64,000 nt of DNA from Flavobacterium sp. TR2 (GCF_025252405.1 NZ_CP104307.1:124001-188000); one strand, 5' to 3'; positions 34,684 to 44,228 are shown, numbered from the stretch's first letter. Numbers and translations are program-made. Notes: generated from the sequence alone by a model not told the origin.

Positions 34684-37302
34684 ATGAAGCATATAATTTC
34701 AGCGTGCTTTTTTTTATTCAGTTTAAGTATGTCTGCCCAGAGCGTCACGGTAACTGTAGATCAAAATGTAACTTTAAAAGAATTCTTCAAACAGATTGAA
34801 AGTCAAACCGATTTTAAATTTGCTTTTACAGACCAGATCGACACCAGTAAAAAGTATTTTACACAGAAAAATACCTACAAAAATGTCGAAATCAGCAAGC
34901 TTATTACAGAATTAAATCAAACTTCGACTGTACAGTTTTCGATCGTCGGCAACAATATTTTTGTAAAGCAGAAAGTTCAAAACCAGAAGCCAGCCAAAAA
35001 AAAAAGCAAGCTGACCGGCCACGTTTATGATGATGAAAGGCAGCCTGTAATTGGTGCCAATATTTTTATTAAAGAACTGGAAACGGGAGTTGTAACAGAC
35101 GCTAACGGAAAATACAGCATTGATCTGCCAAACGGAACTTATACCGTACAGGTGAGCTATGTTGGTTTTAAAAATGAAGAAAAACGGGTTTCGATTTCAG
35201 ACGACACTAAAACCAACTTCAACATAGATTCTGACAGTCAGCAATTGGGAGAAGTTATTGTAATGAACAGTAAAGCGGTTGACATTAAAACCACTCAAAT
35301 GAGTGTTAACAAGCTTACAATGCAGGAAATCAAAAGAATTCCTGTTGCCATGGGAGAGCCAGATCCGTTAAAATCAATTTTAACTTTGCCGGGAGTTACC
35401 AATGCAGGAGAAGCTTCTTCAGGTTTTAATGTACGCGGAGGTGCTGCCGACCAGAATTTGATTCTTTTGGATGGCGCTCCTGTGTACGCAGACTCTCATA
35501 TGTTTGGATTCTTTTCTATTTTTAATGCTGATATCGTAAACGGTTTAGATTTATACAAAGGAGGAATTCCGTCAAAATTTGGAGGACGTGTTTCTTCTGT
35601 TTTGGATGTTACGCAGCAAACGGGAGATTTTGAAGAATATAAAGTAAACGGAGGAATCGGTCTAATTTCGAGTCGTTTGCTTGTTCAAGGGCCTTTACAA
35701 AAAGAAAAAGGTTCGTTTATCGTTTCTGGACGTGCATCTTACGCACATTTATTTCTAAAACTAAGTGACAATAAAAACTCTGCCATGTTTTACGATTTGA
35801 ATACAAAATTCAATTATCGTTTTAATGCTAAAAACTCGCTGTCTTTTTCTGGTTACTTCGGAAATGATATATTCGACATCAGCGATCGTTTTGCAAGCAC
35901 TTACGGAAGCACCATGGGGATTTTAAGCTGGAAGCATAAATTTTCTGATCGTTTAAACAGCAATTTATCTACTTTCTACAGCGATTACAGATTCAATCTA
36001 GAAATACCTATTGAAAGTTTCAAATGGGACAGCAACATTCAGAGCTACGGCTTGAAATACAATTGGAATTTTCAGCAGTCAGAAAAGTTCAAAATCAATT
36101 ATGGCATCGATGGTTTGTATTACAACTTCAATCCAGGTGTTGTACAGCCGACTGCTCCAGATTCTCAGTTCAATTATATGCAGCTGGATAAAAAATATGC
36201 TTTAGAGGCTTCTGCTTTTGTTGATTTTGAAAATCAGATTACCGAAAAACTGAATTTCCGTTACGGACTTCGCTACAGCACCTTTTATCGTTTGGGAGAC
36301 GAAACGATCAATACTTATGAAAATGGCCAGGCCGTAGTATATAATCCGCTGTATAAAATTTATGAAGAAGGAACGCCAAACGGAAGCATTTCGTACGGAA
36401 AAGGCAAGACCATCAGCAAGTTTAATAATTTTGAGCCTCGAGCGGCTTTGTCTTATGCGTTTAACGACGAAACTTCTATAAAAGCGAGTTACAACCGAAT
36501 GGCGCAGTACATTCATATTTTATCAAACACCCAGTCTCCACTGCCAATGAGCATTTGGACTCCAAGCGGACCATTTACCAAACCTCAGCTTTTGGATCAG
36601 TATGCTATGGGTTATTTCAGAAATTTCAGAGACGGAGATTACTCTTTAGAAACCGAATTATTTTATAAAAATGTTCAAAATCGTATTGATTATATTGACG
36701 GCGCTGATATCTTGGCTAACAACAATATTGAGCAGGTAATTTTAAACGGAAAAGCCAGATCTTACGGAATGGAATTGCTTTTCAGAAAAAACACGGGCGT
36801 TTTCACCGGATGGATTTCGTACACTTTATCTCGCGCTGAGCAAAAAACTCCCGGAAGAACTCCTGAAGAACCAGGAATTGCAAACGGCGATTGGTATTTG
36901 TCTGGATATGACAAATTGCACAATCTGAGCATTGTGGGAAGTTATGAACTGAATCCGAAATGGTCTTTTAATGGGAATTTCACTTTGCAGTCTGGCCAGC
37001 CGGTAACGTATGCGAATGGCTATTATGAAATGGGAGGAATTCATGTTCCAAACTATTCTTTGCGAAATGAAAACAGATTGCCACTTTTCCATCACTTAGA
37101 TGTTGCGGCTACGTACACGCCAAAACCAGACAAAAAGAAAGGCTGGCAGAGCTATTGGGTATTTAGCCTTTACAATATTTACAACAGAAAAAATGCCGCT
37201 TCTATGAGTTTTACGACCAATGAAGATACAGGCGCAAATGAAACCAGAAGACTTTCTATTTTCGGAATTGTTCCTGGGGTTTCTTATAATTTTAAATTTT
37301 AA
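34684..37302 (+). CDS. TonB-dependent receptor with STN signalling domain
   Basis: 872 residues. A signal peptide ends near SMSAQ, followed by an STN (secretin/TonB short N-terminal) domain (about 20-98, VTVTVDQNVTLKEFFKQIE) and a carboxypeptidase-regulatory-like domain (about 108-190, LTGHVYDDERQPVIGANIFI). The plug (about 200-330, SILTLPGVTNAGEASSGFNV) precedes the barrel, which ends in GVSYNFKF. The STN domain is the part that talks to FecR, which fits the upstream sigma/FecR genes. The imported ligand is unknown. It is followed after 4 bp by a DUF4249 lipoprotein, a pairing seen in many Bacteroidota. Confidence 0.94.
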   Translation: MKHIISACFFLFSLSMSAQSVTVTVDQNVTLKEFFKQIESQTDFKFAFTDQIDTSKKYFTQKNTYKNVEISKLITELNQTSTVQFSIVGNNIFVKQKVQNQKPAKKKSKLTGHVYDDERQPVIGANIFIKELETGVVTDANGKYSIDLPNGTYTVQVSYVGFKNEEKRVSISDDTKTNFNIDSDSQQLGEVIVMNSKAVDIKTTQMSVNKLTMQEIKRIPVAMGEPDPLKSILTLPGVTNAGEASSGFNVRGGAADQNLILLDGAPVYADSHMFGFFSIFNADIVNGLDLYKGGIPSKFGGRVSSVLDVTQQTGDFEEYKVNGGIGLISSRLLVQGPLQKEKGSFIVSGRASYAHLFLKLSDNKNSAMFYDLNTKFNYRFNAKNSLSFSGYFGNDIFDISDRFASTYGSTMGILSWKHKFSDRLNSNLSTFYSDYRFNLEIPIESFKWDSNIQSYGLKYNWNFQQSEKFKINYGIDGLYYNFNPGVVQPTAPDSQFNYMQLDKKYALEASAFVDFENQITEKLNFRYGLRYSTFYRLGDETINTYENGQAVVYNPLYKIYEEGTPNGSISYGKGKTISKFNNFEPRAALSYAFNDETSIKASYNRMAQYIHILSNTQSPLPMSIWTPSGPFTKPQLLDQYAMGYFRNFRDGDYSLETELFYKNVQNRIDYIDGADILANNNIEQVILNGKARSYGMELLFRKNTGVFTGWISYTLSRAEQKTPGRTPEEPGIANGDWYLSGYDKLHNLSIVGSYELNPKWSFNGNFTLQSGQPVTYANGYYEMGGIHVPNYSLRNENRLPLFHHLDVAATYTPKPDKKKGWQSYWVFSLYNIYNRKNAASMSFTTNEDTGANETRRLSIFGIVPGVSYNFKF

Positions 37303-37306
37303 TGCT

Positions 37307-38146
37307 ATGAATAAATTGAAAAAATATACGATAATGAATAGAGCGCTGGCATTAATAAGTCTTCTTTTTGTTTTTTCTTTTGCTTCGTGCGAGGATGTGG
37401 TCAATCTGGATCTTAAAACTGGGGAAACCAAATTGGTTATCGATGCCGAAATTCTTTGGAAAAAAGGAACTGACGGAAAAGAACAAACTATAAAAATAAG
37501 TAAAACGGCTCCATATTACAACGGTTCTACACCAAAGGTCTCGGGCGCTCAAGTGAGAGTAGAAAACAGCAACGGCGATGTTTTTACGTTTAACGAAACT
37601 GAAGCAGGAGTGTACAAATGCACCAATTTTGTTCCTGTACTTAACGCAGATTACAAGTTACTTGTTACTGCCGAAGGACAAAGTTTTACTGCTGTCGAAA
37701 AACTTACTTCTGCTACTCCAATCAATAAAATCGAACAGAAAATTGTTCCTGATTTTGGAGGAAAAGATGTTATCGAAGTGACTTTTTATTACAACGATCC
37801 AGCAGATGAGGTTAATTTTTATGTAACCGATTATCAAGGTCCATTCTTGATTTATCCTGAATACGAAATTACAAATGATGAGTTTTATAATGGAAACGAA
37901 ATCAGCACGAGATATTCTCATGAAGATATGAAAGCGGGCAGCACATTAAAAATTACGCACAGAGGCGTTTCTAAAAACTTCTTCAATTACTGGAAATTAA
38001 TTCTAGAAGCTTCAAGTGCCAATCCATTTCTTGTTCCGCCGGGAAATATTAGAGGAAACATTGTAAATACTACTGATGCCAATAATTTTGCTTTTGGCTA
38101 TTTCAGACTTTGCGAAGCCGATCAGATTGAGTATTTGGTGAAATAA
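37307..38146 (+). CDS. DUF4249 family lipoprotein
   Basis: 279 residues from the ATG at 37307 (MNKLKKYTIMNRALALISLL), 4 bp after the receptor stop; a frame starting at 37220 lies inside the receptor gene. The lipobox is FSFASC (Cys near 26). The family sequence follows: EDVVNLDLKTGETKLVIDAE, then SGAQVRVENSNGDVFTFNET and FFNYWKLILEASS. DUF4249 proteins are cell-surface lipoproteins found next to STN-type receptors, probably working as their ligand-capture partner, by analogy with SusD. The role is inferred. Confidence 0.9.
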   Translation: MNKLKKYTIMNRALALISLLFVFSFASCEDVVNLDLKTGETKLVIDAEILWKKGTDGKEQTIKISKTAPYYNGSTPKVSGAQVRVENSNGDVFTFNETEAGVYKCTNFVPVLNADYKLLVTAEGQSFTAVEKLTSATPINKIEQKIVPDFGGKDVIEVTFYYNDPADEVNFYVTDYQGPFLIYPEYEITNDEFYNGNEISTRYSHEDMKAGSTLKITHRGVSKNFFNYWKLILEASSANPFLVPPGNIRGNIVNTTDANNFAFGYFRLCEADQIEYLVK

Positions 38147-38166
38147 ATCTTTTCAATACCAATTAG

Positions 38167-38199
38167 AAAACCCTTAAACAGTACTGTCTAAGGGTTTTT
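38167..38199 (+). terminator. Terminator of the sigma/FecR/receptor locus
   Basis: AAAACCCTTAAACAG and CTGTCTAAGGGTTTTT pair with a small loop and end in T. The stem is nearly the same as at 29040 and 29928. Confidence 0.88.
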
Positions 38200-38221
38200 C
38201 TTTTAAAAAGCATTTTTATTT

Positions 38222-39358
38222 TTATTCCACTTCAAAAACGGCTTGTATTTCAACCGAAGAATTCACGGGTATAGACGAAGCACCGAAAGTGGCTCTGGCG
38301 TGTTTTCCTTTTTCTCCAAATATTTCAACCGTCAAATTGGAAGCTACATTCATTAAATCTGCGTGTTTAGTGTAATCATCTTTGGTATTGAAAATTCCCG
38401 TAAGCTGTACGCATCGTTTCACGCGGTTCAAATCTCCATCAAGAGCTTCATTCAATACCGAAATCACATTAAGCATTGTTGCTTGCGTTGCTTCTTTCAC
38501 TTGCTGGTCATCCAGATTTACGCCTAATTTTCCGGGATTTAAAATCTTTCCGTCTTTTAAAGCGACCTGATTAATAAATATCAAATTTCCTGCACGTACA
38601 TAAGGCTGATAATTTCCTGCTGGTTTTGGCACCTGCGGCAATATGATATTCTTTTCTTTTAAGACATCATTAATTGGCGTTTGCGGCTTTTCTGCGATTT
38701 CTTTTTTCGAAAAAGTTCCTTTTAGCGCCAATGCAACTTTTGCAAAGTTTTTACCCTGCAATTCTGCCAAGTAGCGTTCATCTTTAGTTGGTCTTGGCAC
38801 ATCTTTTAAAGAAGCCATGCTCGTAGTTCCTAAAACCGAATTTCCTTGCGGAATCTTTTTATCTATTTTTTCTGTCCCTCTAATTCCGTTTGAAATCAAA
38901 ACCATTCCGTGCACGGCAAGGCTATTCCAAAAAGACTGTAAAGCCAATTCTTTTCCAGCCCCGCTTCCTGCCGACATGAATACGGTTGCAGGCATTCCTT
39001 CTAATGCATGATTCGTCCATAAATCAACTGTTTTTGAAAGAAATTCACTCATTGGTGTACTAATATTTCCGAAATAAACGGGAGAGCCAAATGCAATTCC
39101 ATCATACGTTTTTAGCTCATCAACTGTAGCAACTGGCACATCTTTAAGTTTTGCATTTGCAGAAGCTTTTACTTGCTTAATTACTGCACGAACATTCGGT
39201 TCGCTTTCTATTCCTTTTGCTATTTCTTTCGCCAGTTCATACGTTCCTCCATTATCAGAATGAATGAGCACTAATACATTTGCCGTTTTATTTTGCGCCG
39301 TAATTACAATACTAGTCAGTGCAAAAATCGCTATTAAAAAAAGCTGCAGTTTTCTCAT
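38222..39358 (-). CDS. Secreted flavodoxin(WrbA-like)-RidA fusion protein
   Basis: 378 residues. A signal peptide (MRKLQLFLIAIFALTSIVIT) is followed by a flavodoxin/WrbA-like domain (about 26-212). Its phosphate-binding-type loop is LIHSDNGGTYELA, and GIAFGSPVYFGNISTPMSEF corresponds to the WrbA segment that faces FMN. A linker with Lys/Glu precedes a full RidA (YjgF/UK114) domain (about 236-378) with AGNLIFINQVALKDGK, and GKHARATFGASSIPVNSSVE. The last block contains the Arg355 that aligns with the catalytic Arg of RidA deaminases. The two domains are normally separate cytosolic proteins; both carried behind a signal peptide is unusual. Divergent from an AraC gene. Activity not claimed beyond the folds. 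Confidence 0.85.
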   Translation of the reverse strand: MRKLQLFLIAIFALTSIVITAQNKTANVLVLIHSDNGGTYELAKEIAKGIESEPNVRAVIKQVKASANAKLKDVPVATVDELKTYDGIAFGSPVYFGNISTPMSEFLSKTVDLWTNHALEGMPATVFMSAGSGAGKELALQSFWNSLAVHGMVLISNGIRGTEKIDKKIPQGNSVLGTTSMASLKDVPRPTKDERYLAELQGKNFAKVALALKGTFSKKEIAEKPQTPINDVLKEKNIILPQVPKPAGNYQPYVRAGNLIFINQVALKDGKILNPGKLGVNLDDQQVKEATQATMLNVISVLNEALDGDLNRVKRCVQLTGIFNTKDDYTKHADLMNVASNLTVEIFGEKGKHARATFGASSIPVNSSVEIQAVFEVE

Positions 39359-39382
39359 GTTACTTTAAATTATATTGATTCA

Positions 39383-39414
39383 CAAAAATAGCAATGGCGT
39401 TTTTATTAACTTTG
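39383..39414. promoter_or_regulatory. Divergent promoter elements for the fusion gene and AraC gene
   Basis: On the plus strand TAACTTTG (39407-39414) is a TAnnTTTG -7 box for the AraC gene, 12 bp before its likely ATG at 39426. On the minus strand TATTTTTG (39390-39383) is the -7 box for the flavodoxin-RidA gene. The two cores are only about 24 bp apart. Confidence 0.6.
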
Positions 39415-39425
39415 CCAAAAAGTAT

Positions 39426-40226
39426 ATGCAAAACGCCAGTTTAAAATGCGGATTATCTGAAAAAAGCGAAGGCCATTATGTCGACGACATAACGACCAAT
39501 GCTTATGTGTGGTATGATACAAATTGGAAACATGATGATTATAAACACAAACATCATCGTTCTCAGCTAACTTTTGTCGAAGAGGGTTATCAATATTTTC
39601 ACATGGACGAAAAAGTATATCTCGTTCCTCAAAATCATGTTATCTGGATACCTTCAGCCAAAGAACACCGCATTACTTCAGAATCTAAAACAGTAAATCT
39701 GATGATTATGCTTTTTAAGTCGATTCCTGAAAAAGATTTTTTTCAAAATGTACACGTATTTTCAGCACCTTCTGTTTTGAAAGAAATGATTTTGTATGCC
39801 TCTAAATGGGACAAAGAATTAATTGACAATGAAGAAAAAACCAGCTTTTTAAATGCGCTTTTAATCAGTCTGCCTTCGTTTTGCAAAGAAAACAATTCCC
39901 TTCAAATTCCAGTTCCCGCAGATAATCGTTTGATTCCGGTTTGCAACGAAATCAACAGAAATTATCAATATGCTTTTGATATCGACGAACTGGCTAAACT
40001 CGCACAAATGTCGGTTCGGAGTTTACAGCGCATTTTTAAGCAGCATACCAATATTACCATTCAGAAATATTTGCAGTTGATTCGTATTCTAAAAAGCATT
40101 GAACTTCTTGACACCAATCAATATACCTTGACCCAAATTGCTTTTATGGTTGGCTACAAAAGTCTTTCGGCTTTTAGCACTTCTTATTTTTCAGTTATTA
40201 AAGAGAAACCTAGAACTCGAAAATGA
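39426..40226 (+). CDS. AraC family transcriptional regulator
   Basis: 266 residues from the ATG at 39426; an in-frame Met at 39375 lies upstream of the -7 box and is therefore unlikely. The N-terminal cupin-like domain is seen in HRSQLTFVEEGYQYFHMDEK and PQNHVIWIPSAKEHRITSE. The C-terminal AraC DNA-binding domain (about 175-266) has two helix-turn-helix units: FDIDELAKLAQMSVRSLQRI and TQIAFMVGYKSLSAFSTSYF. It is divergent from and probably controls the flavodoxin-RidA gene. The signal is unknown. Confidence 0.9.
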   Translation: MQNASLKCGLSEKSEGHYVDDITTNAYVWYDTNWKHDDYKHKHHRSQLTFVEEGYQYFHMDEKVYLVPQNHVIWIPSAKEHRITSESKTVNLMIMLFKSIPEKDFFQNVHVFSAPSVLKEMILYASKWDKELIDNEEKTSFLNALLISLPSFCKENNSLQIPVPADNRLIPVCNEINRNYQYAFDIDELAKLAQMSVRSLQRIFKQHTNITIQKYLQLIRILKSIELLDTNQYTLTQIAFMVGYKSLSAFSTSYFSVIKEKPRTRK

Positions 40227-40235
40227 TTCGTTAGG

Positions 40236-40760
40236 TTACCAATCTTCTTTGTTTATTTGATATACAAAATTCAATTTTGGCTTTTCTCCAAAATAAGCCA
40301 CTTCTTCTTCGGCTATTTTCTTGGCACCTATTCTCGAAATTGCAATTTGCGATCGGATATTCTCTGAACCAATATGGAATTTCACTTTTGAAACATATTG
40401 AAAAAGATAATCCAGCATGGTCTTTTTTACACTTTGATTCACGCCTTTTCCCCAGTGTGAAACCGCGTAAAAAGTATAACCGATAAAAATGCTGTCGTCT
40501 TCTGGGTTGAAATCGTAAAATCTTGTGCTTCCTATAACTTCTCCAGTTTCTTTATCAATAATTTTAAAAGCCCCTTCACTTTTCATGGCTCCTTCAAAAA
40601 AATTCTGAAAGACTTCTTTTTTCCATCGGTCTTTATTTGGGTGCTGTTCCCAAATTTTAGGATCGGAAGCTGCTTTGTACAAAGCTTCAAAATCTTTTTC
40701 TTCTAAAGGAGATAAAATGCAAAAGTCATTTTCTAAAATGGGCTGTAAATTAAAATTCAT
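40236..40760 (-). CDS. GNAT acetyltransferase, RimJ/RimL-like
   Basis: 174 residues, cytosolic. Start LQPILENDFCILSPLEEKDF, the acetyl-CoA region HWGKGVNQSVKKTMLDYLFQ and IGSENIRSQIAISRIGAKKI are those of the RimJ/RimL N-acetyltransferase family. The substrate (protein N-terminus or small amine) is not known. It follows the MgtC gene by 11 bp on the same strand, so co-transcription is likely. Ends convergent with AraC. Confidence 0.87.
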   Translation of the reverse strand: MNFNLQPILENDFCILSPLEEKDFEALYKAASDPKIWEQHPNKDRWKKEVFQNFFEGAMKSEGAFKIIDKETGEVIGSTRFYDFNPEDDSIFIGYTFYAVSHWGKGVNQSVKKTMLDYLFQYVSKVKFHIGSENIRSQIAISRIGAKKIAEEEVAYFGEKPKLNFVYQINKEDW

Positions 40761-40771
40761 AGTTTTTATTG

Positions 40772-41401
40772 TTATAATACCAATTCCTCAAAAACAGGAT
40801 CCTGCAAAAGCGCTGCGTACAGAGAATCTATAGACTTTTTAGAACCGTGTATCTGCCATTCTAAAACTATATGATCCAAATTGCGGTGCTGTGTGATCAG
40901 TTTTGATTTTACGTTGTAAGTTGAAAAAAGCTCTTTGCACCTTACATGACCGCTATCTGAGCGCTTAAAGGTTATCCGGAGCGTTTTATGTTCATTGATG
41001 AAGTCTATTTTATCTTGAAGAAATGTAAGCAGCGTAAGAATTGAAAGAATCATAACAGCCGCACAAGCCGATGCAAAATAATATCCTGCTCCTACTCCCA
41101 TGCTTACTGCAGCAACCGACCATATCGTAGCCGCCGTCGTAATGCCACTGACATTATTATCTGATCTAAAAATTACTCCAGCGCAAAGAAACCCTAAGCC
41201 GGTCACAATGTTAGAGGCTATTCTATCTGGATTTCCAGCTCCACCAATCCACTGGGACATAAATGTAAAGAAACAAGCGCCAACCGAAATCATTATGGTC
41301 GTTCGAAGGCCGGCCGCTTTTCCCCGGTATTCTCTTTCGGCTCCAATTAAAGCTCCCCAAAATGCTGCTAATAGCAATCTTATGACAATTTCTAATTCCA
41401 T
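40772..41401 (-). CDS. MgtC/SapB family membrane protein
   Basis: 209 residues. Four to five membrane helices in the first 140, with LIGAEREYRGKAAGLRTTIM, the hallmark conserved motif of MgtC/SapB, and IVTGLGFLCAGVIFRSDNNV. A cytosolic C-terminal domain (about 145-209) follows. MgtC-type proteins help growth in low magnesium or bind the ATP synthase in some pathogens; the role in free-living Bacteroidota is not known. It shares a transcript with the GNAT gene. Confidence 0.92.
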   Translation of the reverse strand: MELEIVIRLLLAAFWGALIGAEREYRGKAAGLRTTIMISVGACFFTFMSQWIGGAGNPDRIASNIVTGLGFLCAGVIFRSDNNVSGITTAATIWSVAAVSMGVGAGYYFASACAAVMILSILTLLTFLQDKIDFINEHKTLRITFKRSDSGHVRCKELFSTYNVKSKLITQHRNLDHIVLEWQIHGSKKSIDSLYAALLQDPVFEELVL

Positions 41402-41445
41402 TTAAAGTCTTCTAATTTTCTCAAATAAAATTAAGTAAAAAACAT

Positions 41446-41484
41446 AAAAAAACCTCCAAAATCAAAAATGACTTTGAAGGTTTT
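41446..41484 (-). terminator. Terminator of the GH2 gene
   Basis: AAAACCTCCAAAA and TTTTGAAGGTTTT form an imperfect stem around a TC-rich loop. Read on the minus strand it ends in T-runs. Confidence 0.8.
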
Positions 41485-41499
41485 CTGCTTTCTTTTGCT

Positions 41500-43302
41500 T
41501 TACTTGTATTCTTCTTCTTTTTGTTTGTACCAGTCTTTCATGACAAAAAAAGCTTTCTTTTTAATTCCGTTGCTAGAAATTAATCCTTTGCGGTTGAAGA
41601 AATCCTGAATATTGGGCAGCTGTCTTCTTGGTGATCTGAAGTCGACCAAAATCCAAGGAGAAACACCAGCCAAGCCTTCAATGCGATTAAACATTTGCGT
41701 ATTTTGAATGTACAATTCCTCCTGATATTCTTCGTTCCAGCGTTCTTTTTTATCACCATGAAGGCCTTGCAAAGCTTCGCCCCCAAACTCGCTGATAATA
41801 ACAGGTTTGTTGTACGGAATTACCCATTGCATATCCTTGCATGACTCGTTTGTTCCTCTGTACCAGCCCAAATATTGATTAAAACTTACAATATCGACAT
41901 ACTCATTCATATTATCATGAAGCGTATTGATATTATTTGAGCTCGAAGTAACTTCCATCGCCATACTAATCAGACGAGAATTGTCCTGCGTACGCGCGTA
42001 TTTTGCCAGTCTGCTCAAGAAAACATCTCGATCATCGCCATGAGGAGTTTCATTGGCAATGGACCAGATTACGATTCCGCAACGGTTTTTGTCTCGATAA
42101 ATCATGTCGTGCAACTGACGTTCGGCATTAGCGTACGTATCTGGATTTGTCCACGAAATAGTCCAATAAACCGGAACTTCAGACCACACCATTAGTCCCA
42201 TTTTTTCGGCTTCTTTCACCATGTTTTCGTTGTGCGGGTAATGTGCCAGACGAACATAATTGCAACCCAATTCTTTTGCCCAAGTCAATAACGTAATTGC
42301 ATCTTCTTGCGACCATGCCCTTCCCGATCTAAAAGGCGCTTCTTCGTGAATGCTGATACCTCTTAAAAAAACTTTTTTTCCGTTTAGCAGAATTTCTTTG
42401 CCTTTGGTTTCGATCGTTCTAAAACCAATTTGGTCTGCAATATTTTCATCTGCTTTAGAAATGGTTACCTCGTATAATTTTGGCTTTTCGGGCGTCCATA
42501 AAACGGGATTGGCTTTAAACTCAAAATAGGCCATTCCTTTAGCATCGGTCGTAACGCTCTTTTTGATTTTTAATTCTGGAATTGAAACCGAGACAGACTG
42601 ATTTCCAGTTTCACTATTCAATTTTATCCAGCCCGAAATTTTCCCTTTTTCTTTTTTATCCAATTGAACCAGATAATCTTCGATATACGTATTCGGAACT
42701 TGAGCCAGAGTCACATCTCTTGTAATGCCGCCGTAATTCCACCAATCCATATTTACTGTTGGCACATTGTCTTTATGGCGTTTGTTATCGACTTTTACAA
42801 CCACAAAATTATTTCCGTCAACTAATAAATTGGTAACATCAAAATTAAAAGGCGTGTAACCTCCAATGTGTGTTCCTGCCAATTTTCCGTTTACATACAC
42901 TTTTGCATCGTAATTGACCGCTCCAAAGTGAAGGATTCCTTTGGTTTTTGCATCTTTCTTGTAATTAAAGTCTTTCTGAAACCAAACCGTTCCTTCATAA
43001 AAAAACAGTCTTTGATCTTTCGAATTCCAATCAGACGGAATATCCATTACTGCTGAGGTTGCAAAATTGTATTCGCTCAATTCTGTGGTGTTCCATTTTT
43101 TATTTTCGAAAAATCCGTTGTCTTTGAAAGGCTCTAAACGGTAATTAAAATATCCATTTTCCAGCGGATCTACGATGTAGCTCCATTTTCCGTTTAAAGT
43201 AACATTGTTTCGAGATGAAATATTAGACACCAACGGAATTTCCTGTGCTATTGTTTTTCCAATCAGCAGAAACATACAGCACAGCATTATTATTCTTTTC
43301 AT
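41500..43302 (-). CDS. Glycoside hydrolase family 2, secreted
   Basis: 600 residues from the ATG at 43302 (MKRIIMLCCMFLLIGKTIAQ), a clear signal peptide; the frame could begin at 43332. The jelly-roll N-terminal domain, an immunoglobulin-like middle (ISGWIKLNSETGNQSVSVSI) and a TIM barrel follow. Catalytic marks are the acid/base Glu in CGIVIWSIANETPHGDDRD and the nucleophile Glu in NKPVIISEFGGEALQGLH. GH2 includes beta-galactosidase, beta-glucuronidase and beta-mannosidase; the exact substrate cannot be read from the window. It is likely periplasmic and could feed on oligosaccharides released by surface systems. Confidence 0.9.
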   Translation of the reverse strand: MKRIIMLCCMFLLIGKTIAQEIPLVSNISSRNNVTLNGKWSYIVDPLENGYFNYRLEPFKDNGFFENKKWNTTELSEYNFATSAVMDIPSDWNSKDQRLFFYEGTVWFQKDFNYKKDAKTKGILHFGAVNYDAKVYVNGKLAGTHIGGYTPFNFDVTNLLVDGNNFVVVKVDNKRHKDNVPTVNMDWWNYGGITRDVTLAQVPNTYIEDYLVQLDKKEKGKISGWIKLNSETGNQSVSVSIPELKIKKSVTTDAKGMAYFEFKANPVLWTPEKPKLYEVTISKADENIADQIGFRTIETKGKEILLNGKKVFLRGISIHEEAPFRSGRAWSQEDAITLLTWAKELGCNYVRLAHYPHNENMVKEAEKMGLMVWSEVPVYWTISWTNPDTYANAERQLHDMIYRDKNRCGIVIWSIANETPHGDDRDVFLSRLAKYARTQDNSRLISMAMEVTSSSNNINTLHDNMNEYVDIVSFNQYLGWYRGTNESCKDMQWVIPYNKPVIISEFGGEALQGLHGDKKERWNEEYQEELYIQNTQMFNRIEGLAGVSPWILVDFRSPRRQLPNIQDFFNRKGLISSNGIKKKAFFVMKDWYKQKEEEYK

Positions 43303-43532
43303 AATTAAAATCATTTTGGTTGTGAAGGTCATTAGTTAGTAAAATATGAAGTTTATAAAGTTAAAAAGTTTCTCAAATTCACTAGTAAAACAAACATCCC
43401 ATATTACTGAAAAATAACCCATCAAATACTTATCAATTTCATAGTATAAAGCGTAATTTGTCATTTTTTCTTTCTTTCTCAGCATTGCATTAAATAAAAA
43501 AACCACTTCAATTAAGAAATGGCTTGTGTGCC

Positions 43533-43595
43533 GCTCCGCTGGAGCTTTTACATTTTGGTGTTTAATTCGCTATAAATATTTTGCTCCACTGGAGC
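43533..43595. repeat. Two GCTCC-type palindromes
   Basis: GCTCCGCTGGAGC (43533-43545) and GCTCCACTGGAGC (43583-43595). They are the same 13-bp units as those at 22646, 22697 and 22736. The rest of the gap 43303-43622 is AT-rich with no gene seen. Confidence 0.85.
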
Positions 43596-43622
43596 AGTTT
43601 CTTAAAAGCGATTATCTCAATT

Positions 43623-44228
43623 TTAAACTGCTTCTTCTGTCTCTTTTATCAATCCTAAAATTTTACCGTAGGCAATTGCTGCTTTGTGAACTTGAACCGT
43701 CCAGTCTTCTGCGGCGTTATCATCAGCTCCGTCGGAAATATATTTTAAACTCAAAAACGGAATATTTTCTTTCATCGCGATCGTGGCTAGCGCGTAAGCT
43801 TCCATATCGACCACATTGTAGGCATCAGATTTATGTTCCATTTCGAAATTATCGCCTGTTCCGCAGATGCCTTCTTGAAGATTGTCCATTAATAATCCAT
43901 ATTCTAAAACTGGCGGCAAACCAGAAAGTGGCGTTTCGTATAGTGCAAAACCCAAACCGCGAACGTCCATATCTCTTTGAACAAATTTGGTGCAGCAGAT
44001 TACATCGCCTTTTTGAAAAAAGCTGCTTCCCGCCGAACCCAGATTTACGATAACAGCAGGCTTTTTCTTTAGAATGGCTTTTGTCAATTCGTAAGCCGCA
44101 TTTACTTTTCCTATTCCGGTGAATAAGACATTATGGCCTTTAAAAACTTCTGCCGCTTCAGATTCTAAAGCAAAACAGAATAATATATCTTCAATCGCAA
44201 AAGATGCTGTTTGGTTAATTTGTATCAT
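43623..44228 (-). CDS. Nucleosidase (MTA/SAH or futalosine-type)
   Basis: 201 residues, soluble. ILFCFALESEAAEVFKGHNV, FTGIGKVNAAYELTKAILKK, IVNLGSAGSSFFQKGDVICC and VVDMEAYALATIAMKENIPF then SLKYISDGADDNA match the PNP/UDP phosphorylase-like nucleosidases, with the active-site Asp in SDGADD and Glu in DMEAY. Candidates are 5'-methylthioadenosine/S-adenosylhomocysteine nucleosidase or futalosine hydrolase; length fits both. I cannot decide. The nearby -7-like TATTTTTG is on the minus strand at 44257-44250. Confidence 0.82.
   Translation of the reverse strand: MIQINQTASFAIEDILFCFALESEAAEVFKGHNVLFTGIGKVNAAYELTKAILKKKPAVIVNLGSAGSSFFQKGDVICCTKFVQRDMDVRGLGFALYETPLSGLPPVLEYGLLMDNLQEGICGTGDNFEMEHKSDAYNVVDMEAYALATIAMKENIPFLSLKYISDGADDNAAEDWTVQVHKAAIAYGKILGLIKETEEAV

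Noticed and set aside
34684..38146. SusC/SusD pair
   Set aside because: The receptor has an STN domain and its partner is DUF4249, not SusD.
43303..43532. Gene in the gap upstream of GH2
   Set aside because: Only AT-rich sequence without a plausible start and coding pattern was seen.
43526..44053. Open frame of 175 codons, plus strand
   Set aside because: It starts in the GCTCC repeats and runs opposite to the nucleosidase gene; its sequence is Arg/Leu/Ser-rich like a shadow frame.
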